Shown piece after piece: positions 51,289-60,400 of a stretch of 64,000 nt of DNA. Numbering within the stretch: the first letter of the stretch is position 1; each line of letters starts with the position of its first letter. The translations under genes were made by a program, and so were the position numbers. A model generated the notes under the pieces. The model was not told the DNA's origin. It made no database searches and saw nothing but the letters and a program-made list of their open reading frames with translations. The stretch comes from Candidatus Schekmanbacteria bacterium (GTDB taxonomy: Bacteria > CSSED10-310 > JACPHN01): the NCBI GenBank assembly GCA_016188575.1, contig JACPHN010000082.1:1-64000 (forward strand), written 5' to 3'.

Positions 51289-53143
51289 GCGTGGCGAGCT
51301 CGTCGTCAGGGAGACCGGGAAGGGCAAATCTCCTCGCATCCACATTCGGATCGGCGCGGCGATGTTCAACCCGGCTCGCGGCGAGATCTCGCAGACAGTG
51401 CTCGATCGTCTCGCCGAGCTCGCGGGCAAGGAGGTCGAGCTCGAGCGCGTCGGGGGCCAGCCGAAGAGGATCCGCGAGGTCGGCGGATCCTTCGTACCGC
51501 CGCAGCGCGAGATCAGCGAGGGTGGTCAGGACAGACCTCAGTCCGGTCGTGGCGGCGGCTCCCAGCCGCGCCGCCCCCAAGAGCCCCAGGAGCGGAGGGA
51601 GCGCGACATGCCTCGACGGCAACCCGACTTCCACAACCCTTACAACTTCGTGCCTGCCCCTCCTCGGAACACGAGCGATGCCGACCTGGGCGATCAGCGC
51701 CCTGTCGACCACGATGCCTTCCTCATGGACCGCTACTCGGGATCGATCCGTGTGCACATGACGGCGAAGACGCCTCTGCTGGTGCCCGACACCGAGCGCG
51801 CTCAGGAGAGAGCGAACGGGCACAAGACCTTTCCGCTCCGCGTGGATGCGGACGGGAAGCCGCTCATCCCAGCCTCCAGCGTTCGCGGCATGCTCCGCTC
51901 GGCCTACGAGGCCGTCACCAACTCCCGCTTTGGGCGCTTCTCCGAGTCGCACAAGCAGAGGCTGAAGTATCGCCAGAGCCAGAGGCCGTTCAGTAAGGTC
52001 GACTACCCAGCGTCAGCCTGGGACCTGCTCCACGATTCACTCCGGCCCGCTGCTGCCATCGATCAGCTCTCTCCGGCCGACCGGGTCTTCGGCTGGGTCA
52101 AGGTCGATGCGGACACGGGATCGCGCTCGAGGGGCGAGCGCGTGGCGGCCCGAGGGCTCCTGCGCGTGGGGCCTGTGCGCTGCGAGTCGAGCACGGCTGA
52201 TGCGGTGGAGAGGTTCGCGGCTCCGGGTCTTCCGCTCGCCATCCTGTCGGCACCCAAGCCCCAGCAGGGTCGCTTCTATGTCGCTCGATCGCCGAATGGC
52301 GAGGCGCAGAGTGAAGATCTTTCCAAGCAGGACGCGGGCTACACGTTGGGCATGGGACTCCGCGGCCGAAAGGTGTATCCACATCAGACGAGCCTGCCCG
52401 ACGGGCACTGGGACGATCCGACCGCGGACCGGACGCAGCAGCCGCATGGTACGCCCGCCCATCACCAGGAGTACCGGCGGCCCCTCAAGAACGGCCAGGA
52501 GCAGCGCGACGACCAGAACCGATCGATCCTCGGCTGGGTCAAGCGCGGCGCGAAGTTCGGCTTCGACCTCCAAGTGCAGAACCTCTCGACGGTCGAGCTT
52601 GGCGCGCTCCTCTGGCTCCTCGGACTGCAGGAGGGCTGCTTCTTCCGCTTTGGTGGCGGCAAGCCGCTCGGCTTCGGAAGCGTGCGGCTCGAGGTCGTGT
52701 CTCTCGAGGTGCGAACCGGAACCGACCTTCGCGCGCGCTACGATGCGTGGCACGACGCGACACCGCCGAACGACCCACGCACGGATGCGCTGAACGCGTT
52801 CAGGGACGCCGTGGTGCGCGCCTATCCTCCGGCCGCCGGCGGCTTCGAGGGCGTAGCGTTCATCCGCACCTTCCTGACCGCCTGCCGCGGGCACGGGGAC
52901 AACCTCCCGATCCATTATCCCCGGGCCACGGCGGACGGACAGCCGGACCCCCCGAGCCCGGACGGCGAGTCCTTCAAGTGGTTCGTAGCGAACGAGCGGG
53001 ACGGTGCGCGGCACGCGCTACGAGACCTCGCGAGCGATACGGGACTGCCCACGCTGCCGGAACGGATAGGAGGAGGCGGTGGAGGTCGTCCGCGCCAAGG
53101 CGGCGGTCCCCATCGCAACCGTGGCGGAGGGGGAAGGCGTTGA
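51278..53143 (+). CDS. TIGR03986-like CRISPR RAMP with RGG-like tail
   Basis: 621 aa. An N-terminal domain (about 1-70, GKSPRIHIRIGAAMF) and a Gln/Arg/Gly linker precede the RAMP core, which opens with FHNPYNFVPAPP. The core has VHMTAKTPLLVPD, LIPASSVRGMLRSAYEAVTN, and GGGKPLGFGSVRLE, the standard RAMP strand, thumb and G-rich loop. The C-terminus is a 25-aa Gly/Arg tail (GGGGGGRPRQGGGPHRNRG) likely to bind RNA non-specifically. It completes the effector operon; the size and motifs match the TIGR03986 family of III-D loci. Confidence 0.78.
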   Translation: MALERGELVVRETGKGKSPRIHIRIGAAMFNPARGEISQTVLDRLAELAGKEVELERVGGQPKRIREVGGSFVPPQREISEGGQDRPQSGRGGGSQPRRPQEPQERRERDMPRRQPDFHNPYNFVPAPPRNTSDADLGDQRPVDHDAFLMDRYSGSIRVHMTAKTPLLVPDTERAQERANGHKTFPLRVDADGKPLIPASSVRGMLRSAYEAVTNSRFGRFSESHKQRLKYRQSQRPFSKVDYPASAWDLLHDSLRPAAAIDQLSPADRVFGWVKVDADTGSRSRGERVAARGLLRVGPVRCESSTADAVERFAAPGLPLAILSAPKPQQGRFYVARSPNGEAQSEDLSKQDAGYTLGMGLRGRKVYPHQTSLPDGHWDDPTADRTQQPHGTPAHHQEYRRPLKNGQEQRDDQNRSILGWVKRGAKFGFDLQVQNLSTVELGALLWLLGLQEGCFFRFGGGKPLGFGSVRLEVVSLEVRTGTDLRARYDAWHDATPPNDPRTDALNAFRDAVVRAYPPAAGGFEGVAFIRTFLTACRGHGDNLPIHYPRATADGQPDPPSPDGESFKWFVANERDGARHALRDLASDTGLPTLPERIGGGGGGRPRQGGGPHRNRGGGGRR

Positions 53144-53207
53144 TGAGCCGTGCGATCACCTGCATCGTCCTCGCGAGCGGCGTGCTTCGGCTGGGAAAAG
53201 GCCAGCC

Positions 53208-54449
53208 ATGAACCTCGCCGTGCTCGAACAGCTCATCGCTGGAGGCGAGTCGGAGACGCTCGAGCTCAAGAGGTCGACGGCGGATCTGCGCCGAGCCGGG
53301 GAGTCGCTGTGCGCGTTTCTCAACGGCGAGGGCGGTCAGGTCGTTATCGTCGTGGCGCCGGACGGGAAGATCAACGGCCAGCAGGTCATGGACAGCACGC
53401 TCCGCGACGTCGCGGCCATGCTCGGGCGCTTCGAACCGCCCGCGCGGGTTGAGATGGACCGCGTCGACGTCCGGGAGGGGCGCGCGGTGATCGTGCTCGA
53501 CGCTCCCTCGGCGAGGGAGCACGCCCCGTTCACCTTCGACGGGAAGGCGTATCGTCGCGTGGGCTCGACGACTACCGTGATGGCACAGGAGGAGTATGGG
53601 CGGCCCCTGCTCGATCGGAACCACAGCCGCCATCGCTGGGAGAACCAGCTCGCGGTGGGTCTCGGTCTCGACGACCTGGACCACGAGGAGATCCTGCGCA
53701 CCCGCCAGACCGCCATCGACCAGCGGCGCCTCTCGGCCGGCACGAGCATGGACGTCGGCGACATCCTCGACCGCCTCGGGCTACGCGTCGGCGGGAAGGT
53801 CACGCAAGCCGCACAGATGCTCTACGGCACCAGGTTCTTGCCCGACTATCCGCAGGGGCTGCTCAAGCTCGGTCGTTTCCGCGGCACGAAGATCACTGGC
53901 GACATCCTGGACAACAAGCAGGAGCACATGCACGCCTTCGCGATGGTCCGCGAGGCGATCGCATGGCTCGACCGGACCTTGCCGCTGGCGGCCCACTTCC
54001 CCAAGGGCAGCATTTTTCGCGAGGATCGGCAGCCGGTGCCCCCCGAGGCGCTGCGCGAGGTGATCCTCAACGCGGTCATGCACCGCGACTGCAGCCGAGC
54101 CAGCTCCTACGTGGCGATCGCTGTCTTCGACGATCGCATCGAGGTCCGCAGCGTCGGGGACTTCCCCACCGGAATCCGCGCCGAGATGCTCTCGGGCGAC
54201 CACCCATCGATCCTTCGCAACCCGCTGATCGCGGGAGCGTTCCACCGGACCGGCGCCGTCGAGGTCTGGGGCCGGGGCACCAATCGCGTCATCGAAGCCT
54301 GCCGCGCCCGCGGCGTTGCTCTGCCCGAGTTCTCCGAGCTCGGGGGTGTCGTCACGGTGACTTTCAAGGCCGCCGTGGGGCCCAAGGCAGCGAAGGGACC
54401 AAGCTGGGACCAAGCTGGGCCTAAGCCGGGCTCAAGCGCAAGTGCTTGA
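53208..54449 (+). CDS. AlbA_2 (Schlafen-like) / GHKL-ATPase-like protein, C-terminus frameshifted
   Basis: 413 aa. ATG 53208 follows AAAGG. The N-terminus is an AlbA_2 domain (ESETLELKRSTADLRRAGES, FLNGEGGQVVIVV). The C-terminal part has the HATPase_c_4-like block PEALREVILNAVMHRDCSRA and GAVEVWGRGTNRVIEAC. The reading frame ends in an 11-bp tandem repeat, and the winged-helix domain normally fused at the C-terminus is encoded just downstream in another frame. The domain set suggests a nucleic-acid-binding regulator or defence accessory. It lies 64 bp after the RAMP operon on the same strand. Confidence 0.75.
   Translation: MNLAVLEQLIAGGESETLELKRSTADLRRAGESLCAFLNGEGGQVVIVVAPDGKINGQQVMDSTLRDVAAMLGRFEPPARVEMDRVDVREGRAVIVLDAPSAREHAPFTFDGKAYRRVGSTTTVMAQEEYGRPLLDRNHSRHRWENQLAVGLGLDDLDHEEILRTRQTAIDQRRLSAGTSMDVGDILDRLGLRVGGKVTQAAQMLYGTRFLPDYPQGLLKLGRFRGTKITGDILDNKQEHMHAFAMVREAIAWLDRTLPLAAHFPKGSIFREDRQPVPPEALREVILNAVMHRDCSRASSYVAIAVFDDRIEVRSVGDFPTGIRAEMLSGDHPSILRNPLIAGAFHRTGAVEVWGRGTNRVIEACRARGVALPEFSELGGVVTVTFKAAVGPKAAKGPSWDQAGPKPGSSASA
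54395..54438 (+). repeat. Four 11-bp tandem repeats at a frameshift point
   Basis: GGGACCAAGCT is perfect at 54395-54405 and 54406-54416, and degenerate at 54417-54427 and 54428-54438. Because 11 is not a multiple of 3, gain or loss of one unit changes the frame; three units encode the peptide GTKLGPSWDQA. One extra unit would join the AlbA_2 gene in frame to the winged-helix tail. Confidence 0.75.
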
Positions 54450-54657
54450 GCTTGCAGCGACTCCTCGCTCTCTCCAAGAGCTCATGGAGCCCTCAGGCAG
54501 GACGAACAGGACCAAGTTCCGGGACCAAGTTCTGGCGCCATTACTGGAAGCGGGCCTTCTCGAGATGACGATCCCCGACAAACCTCGGAGCCCGCGACAG
54601 CAGTATCGGACGACGCCGGAAGGAGCGCGCCGCAGCGGACAGCGCGACCATCAGTGA
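54442..54657 (+). pseudogene. Detached winged-helix tail of the AlbA_2 gene
   Basis: 71 codons from a GTG at 54442. They encode LQELMEPSGRTNRTKFRDQV, then LAPLLEAGLLEMTIPDKPRS, and QYRTTPEG, the winged-helix domain typical of the C-terminus of AlbA_2/ATPase regulators. In-frame sequence extends back into the 11-bp repeat (GTKLGLSRAQAQVLE). GTG 54442 overlaps the upstream stop by 8 bp, so re-initiation could still produce it as a separate peptide. A slippage frameshift explains the split best. Confidence 0.65.
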
Positions 54658-55018
54658 GCTGGCGATTCCGGACGGACGACGGACGGCAGCAGGGCCTCCT
54701 GAAGTCGTCGTCGACGTAAACCAAGGGCCTCTTGCCCCAGCCGCAGAGGCAGCCGCCGTTGACCGAGGGGCCGTGCTCTCTCCCCCCTCTCCGCGTCGGA
54801 GAGCACGATCGGCCCCGAGAAGAGGCGCGGGCGGTACGCGGCGTGATCTCTGCCACCGCCGCGCCGAGAGCCGCCGCCGACCGGCTCTTGGCTGGTGCCT
54901 CGCAGAATGGAGAGGTAGTTTCGGAGCATAAGGGTAGACGTAGACCAGCTTCACCGGAGCGGCGCCCGATTTGGCGCCCCACTTGCCCTGTCCCACGGTT
55001 TCGCCCAGCAGAAGCCAG
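54658..55018. other. Island right end without a supported gene
   Basis: Several overlapping minus-strand frames exist, all Arg/Ser/Gly-rich and mutually inconsistent, and none has a clear family signature. The stretch is probably decayed sequence between the AlbA_2 gene and the right direct repeat. Confidence 0.4.
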
Positions 55019-55252
55019 TTTTCGGCACCGATTGGCCGTTCTACCACCAGGCGATCCAGCTCGCGAAAGTTCTGCTGGCGACGGAAGGGAACGCGACGCT
55101 GCGACGTCTGGCGCTGTACGGAAACGCCGCCCGGTTTTTCAGCCTGCCGGCGTAGCTGTCAGCCGTCGCCCCCGCCTACGCGTTGGCCGTCGCGCGGCTC
55201 TCTTTCCGAGCGCTGTCCGCTGTTGGGACTTCACCGTGGTAGTATCGACCGA
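55019..55252. repeat. Right copy of 234-bp direct repeat
   Basis: It carries the terminal 45 codons of an amidohydrolase (FGTDWPFYHQAI... to stop at 55153-55155) without the rest of that gene, then the genuine 3' end of the saccharopine dehydrogenase on the minus strand. The coding frame of the orphan amidohydrolase end is still intact. Confidence 0.9.
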
Positions 55253-56312
55253 TGCGGTTGGCGATGAAAGCGTCGAAGCTCGCATCTTCTTGCTTGACGA
55301 AGCCGCGACGCGGCAGCAGGCCGCGCGCATGGAGGTCGACCATGGCGCACACCCCGGCCGCGGTCGTGAGCTGAATCGCGCTCCACCGGCGCCCCCCGAT
55401 CTCCTGCGCATAGATCTTCCGCGCATAGGTTTCCTGCGTCAAGAAGCCCGCCTGCATGCCGGTAACAGTCACGAACACCAGCACCACATCCTGCGCCGTC
55501 ATCGGCACGGCGGCCTCCAGGACGCTTTTGAGAATGTCGCGGTGCTCGCGGAGGTTGAGGTCCTCGAGCAGGATCTTGAGGATGTCGCGATGACCCGGGT
55601 AGCGAACCGTCTTGTAATCCAGGGCGCGAACCTTCCCGGCATACGTCTCGCACAGAGTCCCGAGCCCGCCCGAGGTGTTGAACGCTTCGTAGTCGATGCC
55701 GTCGAGCGAAAAGCGCTCCAGCCCCTCGAGCGGCAGCAGCTCGCGCAGCGCACCGTCATGGATCGCCTCGCACGGATTGCAGTACTCGTTGATAAGCCCG
55801 TCCGTGCTCCACGTCAGGTTGTACTTGAGCGCGTTCGTCGGGTATTCGGGCAGTGCGCCGACGCGCATGCGCACGTCACGCAGGCTCTCGAAGCGCCGGC
55901 ACAGGTGATGCGTAACGATGGAGATGAAGCCCGGAGCGAGGCCACATTGGGGCGTGAATGAGGTTTCGGCGCTCGCGGCGAGCTGGCGGATGCGGCGCGT
56001 CGTTTCGACGTCCTCCGTGAGGTCGAAGTAGTGCAAACCTGCCTCCCGCGCCCGCTCGGCAACGCCGACGTTCAAATAGTAGGGCAGCGCGCTGATCACC
56101 GCGTCGTGTCCACTCATGGCGGCGCTGAGCGCGGCCGCATCGGCGACGTCCAGCGCCTGGCGCCTTACGCGTGTGCTTTCAGCGATCCGCCCGAGAGCGC
56201 TCTCCGTCGCGTCGGCAACGGTAACCGCGTAGTCTCCGGTGAGGTCGAGCAGATGAGTGATCGCCGCGCCGATCTTTCCGGCGCCAAGCAGCAGGATACG
56301 CGTCAATGCCAT
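55176..56312 (-). CDS. Saccharopine dehydrogenase-like oxidoreductase
   Basis: 378 aa. ATG 56312 has GGGAGG upstream; the start MALTRILLLGAGKIGAAITHL gives an N-terminal GxGxxG Rossmann fold. Other blocks: DVADAAALSAAMSGHDAVIS, ALPYYLNVGVAERA and CGLAPGFISIV, as in saccharopine dehydrogenase/reductase family members. The large C-terminal domain (about 130-340) is the substrate/dimer domain. It should oxidise or reduce an amino-acid adduct with NAD(P); the lysine pathway is possible but unproven. Its 3' end lies in the right direct repeat, convergent with the amidohydrolase remnant. Confidence 0.85.
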   Translation of the reverse strand: MALTRILLLGAGKIGAAITHLLDLTGDYAVTVADATESALGRIAESTRVRRQALDVADAAALSAAMSGHDAVISALPYYLNVGVAERAREAGLHYFDLTEDVETTRRIRQLAASAETSFTPQCGLAPGFISIVTHHLCRRFESLRDVRMRVGALPEYPTNALKYNLTWSTDGLINEYCNPCEAIHDGALRELLPLEGLERFSLDGIDYEAFNTSGGLGTLCETYAGKVRALDYKTVRYPGHRDILKILLEDLNLREHRDILKSVLEAAVPMTAQDVVLVFVTVTGMQAGFLTQETYARKIYAQEIGGRRWSAIQLTTAAGVCAMVDLHARGLLPRRGFVKQEDASFDAFIANRIGRYYHGEVPTADSARKESRATANA

Positions 56313-56526
56313 GAGGACCTCCCGTGGAACAAGCCCGTGCGGCGCCGTGACCTGGAGCACGGCTCTGCGCGGGCAGAATACGAGACTTGGCAAGACGGGT
56401 CAAGAGGCGCGGTTGCCCTGAATTCACCGCCCCCATCCCGATCACGGGGGCGCTCGGTGCCATTGTCCAGGCCTTCATCACGACGCTGAAGGCGATCGCG
56501 CACCAGGTGCTCGAAGCACTATTGGC

Positions 56527-56559
56527 TTGACAAGGTAGCTACCAGAAGCTACCTATACC
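56527..56559 (+). promoter_or_regulatory. Promoter with operator palindrome for the Phd/PIN module
   Basis: A perfect -35 TTGACA (56527-56532) is followed by AGGTAGCT-N6-AGCTACCT (56533-56554), an 8-bp inverted repeat overlapping the -10 region (TATACC 56554-56559, spacer 21 bp). ATG is at 56563. The palindrome is positioned for autorepression by the antitoxin, and the mRNA is probably nearly leaderless. Confidence 0.6.
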
Positions 56560-56562
56560 CTC

Positions 56563-56850
56563 ATGCGCATCGTTGGGATCAAGATCCTGAAGAACAACCT
56601 GAGCGAGTACGTCCGCTTGGCGTCCCAGGGAGAAACCGTCCTCATTTCCGATCGCGATCGCGTCGTGGCTGAGCTGGTGCCGCCCCAAGCCTGTCGCGCC
56701 GAGCGGGTGAGCGATGCGGTACTGGTAGATCTGGTGCGCCATGGAATGCTAACTCCACCACTGCTACCGCCCTCGCAGCCGCCGCGGGCACGGGTGGTTG
56801 CGCCTCTGGCCCAGTTGCTCGGCGAGCTCGACGAGGACCGCAGCCGTTGA
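56563..56850 (+). CDS. Phd/YefM-type antitoxin
   Basis: 95 aa. The N-terminus has the Phd fold pattern (IKILKNNLSEYVRLASQGE then TVLISDRDRVVAELVPP), the DNA-binding dimer domain. The C-terminal half is Pro/Leu-rich and ends in an acidic helix (LAQLLGELDEDRS) that should wrap the toxin. Its stop overlaps the PIN-domain start (TTGA). It presumably binds the palindrome just upstream. Confidence 0.8.
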   Translation: MRIVGIKILKNNLSEYVRLASQGETVLISDRDRVVAELVPPQACRAERVSDAVLVDLVRHGMLTPPLLPPSQPPRARVVAPLAQLLGELDEDRSR

Positions 56851-57239
56851 TCTATTTGGATACCTCGGTGGCGCTAGCTGAGTTGCTGGCGGAGGACCGC
56901 CGGCCGGACTCGACCCTGTGGACGGCTACTGTGGTATCTAGCCGCTTGCTGGAATACGAAGTCTGGACGCGCATCCATGGGCGCGGCCTGGCGAGCTCGC
57001 ACGGGACGGTCGTGACCGAGCTTCTGGCCCGCGTGGCGTTTATCGAGCTGGTGCCGCTCGTATTGGCGAGAGCTCTCGAGCCATTTCCGATCCCGGTGCG
57101 TACCTTGGACGCGCTCCATCTCGCATCGCTGGAGTTTCTGCGAGGACGACGGGTTGCCGTGGAGCTGGCCACCTTCGATGTGCGCATGGCCACCGCTGCG
57201 GTTGCACTGGGAATTCCGTTGGCTCCGAACTGCCCCTAG
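56847..57239 (+). CDS. PIN-domain ribonuclease toxin (VapC-like)
   Basis: 130 aa, TTG start at 56847 overlapping the antitoxin stop. Acidic active-site residues: D5 (IYLDTSVAL), E near 38 (SRLLEYEVW), D near 88 (TLDALHLAS) and D near 109 (TFDVRMA). These form the Mg2+-binding quartet of VapC RNases, which cut tRNA or rRNA. Length is normal and all residues are present. Confidence 0.85.
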   Translation: MIYLDTSVALAELLAEDRRPDSTLWTATVVSSRLLEYEVWTRIHGRGLASSHGTVVTELLARVAFIELVPLVLARALEPFPIPVRTLDALHLASLEFLRGRRVAVELATFDVRMATAAVALGIPLAPNCP

Positions 57240-57335
57240 CCAGTCCCCGGCGTTGCTGATTTCTGCCGCACAAGTGCTCGAAGAACCTGTGGTGGGAGTG
57301 GCGCAAAAGGCGGCTTGCGCTCAGCGAAACGATGC

Positions 57336-57365
57336 TTGACTTGGCGGCCGTCGCGTCGCTAGTAC
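57336..57365 (+). promoter_or_regulatory. Possible promoter for the TIG/propeller surface gene
   Basis: TTGACT (57336-57341) and TAGTAC (57360-57365) with an 18-bp spacer, 81 bp before the start of the gene at 57447. The -35 is good and the -10 is weak. Confidence 0.3.
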
Positions 57366-57446
57366 ATATCCCACGGGGCGCGGCGAGCGCTGCTGGCGGG
57401 CGCCTCACGTCTTGCTCATTACCAACCGCTTTTGCCGGAGCCTGCC

Positions 57447-60400
57447 ATGTCGCGCCGCCGAGTGCCGCAGTGTTGCGAATGCCCCCTGCGCTCGCACCGG
57501 ACCCGGCGCGCTGGGGCCGCTCTCGCGGTGGTCGTCCTGCTCCTGCACGTGGCCGCCGCCGTGGCCGGCGCTGCACCGGTGATCACGGCGATCAGCCCGG
57601 CCAGTGGTTTTCCGGGAGACGCGGTGGCGATTTCCGGCTCCGGGCTGCTCGACGTGAACCTGGTGCGATTCGGCGCGCTCGAGGTCGCCAGCTTCACCAT
57701 CGCCGGCGACGACAGCATCGTGGCAATTGTCCCACCCGAGGCGACAGGGGGGCCCATTGTCGTGCGCGGCGCCGGCAGCGAAGAGGCCGCCAGCTTGCCT
57801 TTTCGGGTTGGCCGGAGCACCGGCGCCTTCGCCACTTCATGGTCTTCCGAGCCCACGGGGCTCGATATCGTCTCGACGGGACCGCTCGCCGGAACGATCC
57901 TGCTGCTCGACGGCGGCGGCGGCAGCGACACGGTCTTTCTCTTCGATCAGTCGGGACGCATGCTCGGTCATTTCGACCTCGACAACTTCGACGCGGGCAC
58001 GGCGACGGGGCTTTGCTACATCCCGAGCGGCCCGCAATCCGGAAACGTCGGCATTGTGGATGACTTCAAGAACGATGTCTTCTTTCGCGTGACGACCGGC
58101 GGCATATCCCCGGTGGCGCCTACGGCTATTGAGATGGATGGCACCTGGAGCAGCCTGTTGACGCTGAGCGACGTGGCGGTCCTCGGCACGGATCCCTATC
58201 GCCTGGCGCTGCTGCACGATCAAATCGGCTCGGTCGTGGCAGGCAAGATCTACTTCGTCGAGCAGGACCAGACCGCGCCGCCGTTCGCCGGGGAAATTGA
58301 TCTCGACGCGCTGAGCCCCGACATCCAGGCGCCGTCCGGGCTGACCTACGTCGGCGGCGGCGCGCAGGGGGGAATGCTCGCCGTGGTCGACAACGCCTCG
58401 ACAGGCGGGAAGAAGATCTACTTCGTCGATCCGCAGGCGGGAACGCTTTCGTCGGTCGCGCCGAACCCGGTCTCGCTCGCGGCGCTCGATCTCGCCGATC
58501 CACAGGCGGTTGCGTACGTCGGCGCCGGCACCTACGCGGGGGCGCTCGCCGTCGCGGACCAGAGCGCCGACCGCGTCTATTTCGTAGACCAGGCAGGCGC
58601 GCTGCTGGGGGATTTCGGGGTGGCGGGGCCGGGGCTGATCTCTCCCGATGGCATCGGCTTTGCGCCCGCCGGTGATCACGCCGGGGAGCTTGCTATCGGT
58701 GACACCGCGACGGACGCGCTGGTCTATTTCGACGTGGGCGGCGCGGTGGCCGCCGCGGGATTCGACATGGGCGCGGTTACCGCGAAAACGGTACAGGGGG
58801 TCGGCTTTGTGGCCGACGACGCTGCCGGAAACGTCATGCTCGTGGTGCCGCAGGAGGATCGTGTGTACTTCCGCGCTCAGGATGGCAGCGCGGGGAGCCT
58901 GACGCCGCTCGACACGGCCGCGGCCGGAGCCGTCGATCCCGAAGACGCCGACAGCGTGACGCGCGGGCCTCAGACCGGCCTCCTTGCCGTTGTTGATCGC
59001 ACGCTCGATGCGATTCTCTTTTACGCCCCCACAGGCGAGCTCAGCAGCCGGCTCGACATGACCTCCGAGATTACGCAGCCGCGCGGCATCGCCTTCATCT
59101 CCTTCGGGGGGCTCAGCGGCACGTATGCCGTCGTGAACGAGGCCACCGGGGCGCGGGAGATCCACTTCGTCGATCCCACCGGGGCGGTGGTCCAGACCAT
59201 CCCAGCGGGAGACGTGGCGGCGGGCGGGTTCGGTGCCGATCGCCCTCTGGATCTCGCCTTTGTCCTGTCCGGTGCCGAGCGCGGACGCCTCGCGCTGGTC
59301 AACGCGGAAACTGGCGACGTCCCGCGCGTCATCTTCGTGCTTGCGGGCGCCAGCGATGCCGCGCTCAGCGGCGGTGGCACCGGCGGTGCAGAGGCGCTGA
59401 CGATGAGCGCCCTCGAAAACGGCGCCGCGTCAGCGCGAGCGATCTACACCGTGACACTCGCGGATTCCGGGCTGCACGATCGCGCCGGCACGAAGGTCGA
59501 CGGTTTGCGTTTTCGATTTTCCCTTTCCGGAGGCATGTCGCCTGCCGAGCTCGTGTCCGGAGGGGCGCGGCTGGTCGTGGGCGAGCAGTCGTGGGAGACC
59601 GGCCGCGACGCGGGCATCGAGATCGTGGCTACTGGCGAGGCCGCTGCCGAGGTGCGGGCGGGCACCGTGGTCACGGGAGCCGTTGAGAACACGGGAACGG
59701 CGGATCTGTTCGACACGGGCGACGGCGGCGAGGCGACCGCGGTCCTGTCGATCTGGCTCGCGGCGAGCGGCGTCACGGACGGCGGCGCGATGTCGCTTGT
59801 GGTGGATGAAGGCGACGTCGATCTGGACGAGCACGGCAGCGACTTCAGCGATCCCGGCACCCAGGGGCTCCCGCTGTTGGCCATCGACGTGGAGGTGACG
59901 GCCACGGAGCTGCGTTTCGGGAGCGAGCCGGCCGACGTGGTGTCGGGTGCCCTGCTGTTGCCCGCACCGCTGATTCGCGCAACCGACGCGGCAGGGAATG
60001 TGGATCGCGACGTCGCCGAAGCGATTTCGCTCGGCCTGGCAGCGGGCGCCGGGACGCTGACCGGGACCCAGTCCCTGGCCATGGCCCAGGGCGTCGCGGA
60101 CTTCGGGAGCTCGGCGCTTCGCTACCAGGCCGTGACGGACCGCGAGATCTTCGGTCTGCAGGCGGACGATGATGCCGGCGCCGGTGCGGATCTCGCTCCG
60201 GCGCTATCCTCAGCGCTCACCGCCGACGTCGTCGCGGCGAGTCTGCGATTCGACGCGGAGCCCGGCACGGCCTTTGATGGCTTTCCGCTGGCGCCGGCAC
60301 CGCTCGTCTCTGCCCGTGACGCGGACGGCCTCATCGACCAGGACTTCGTGGAGCTCGTGAGCCTGTCGCTGCTCGGCGGAGCAGGAGAGCTCGCCGGGGA

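Larger units (their letters stand above)
43177..55252. mobile_element. Accessory island bounded by 234-bp direct repeats, type III-D-like module inside
   Basis: The 234-bp sequences at 43177-43410 and 55019-55252 align without gaps and differ at about 16 positions. Each copy spans the end of the amidohydrolase gene and the complementary end of the saccharopine-dehydrogenase gene, so the ancestral locus was a convergent gene pair. The island interior starts abruptly at 43411 inside a truncated foreign gene. No integrase or IS is present within it, which favours entry by homologous recombination or by a circle carrying this host sequence. Crossover between the repeats would delete 11.8 kb and restore the ancestral pair. 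Confidence 0.7.

Noticed and set aside
43411-55018. CRISPR array inside or beside the island
   Set aside because: I looked for regularly spaced 25-40 bp repeats on both strands here and across the window and found none; the tandem repeats present are 11, 16, 18 or 21 bp and coding or too short.
54541-55047. 168-aa minus-strand frame with KLVYVYPYAP
   Set aside because: A methyltransferase DPPY-like resemblance was considered, but the motif is not present and the rest is low complexity; no gene is claimed.
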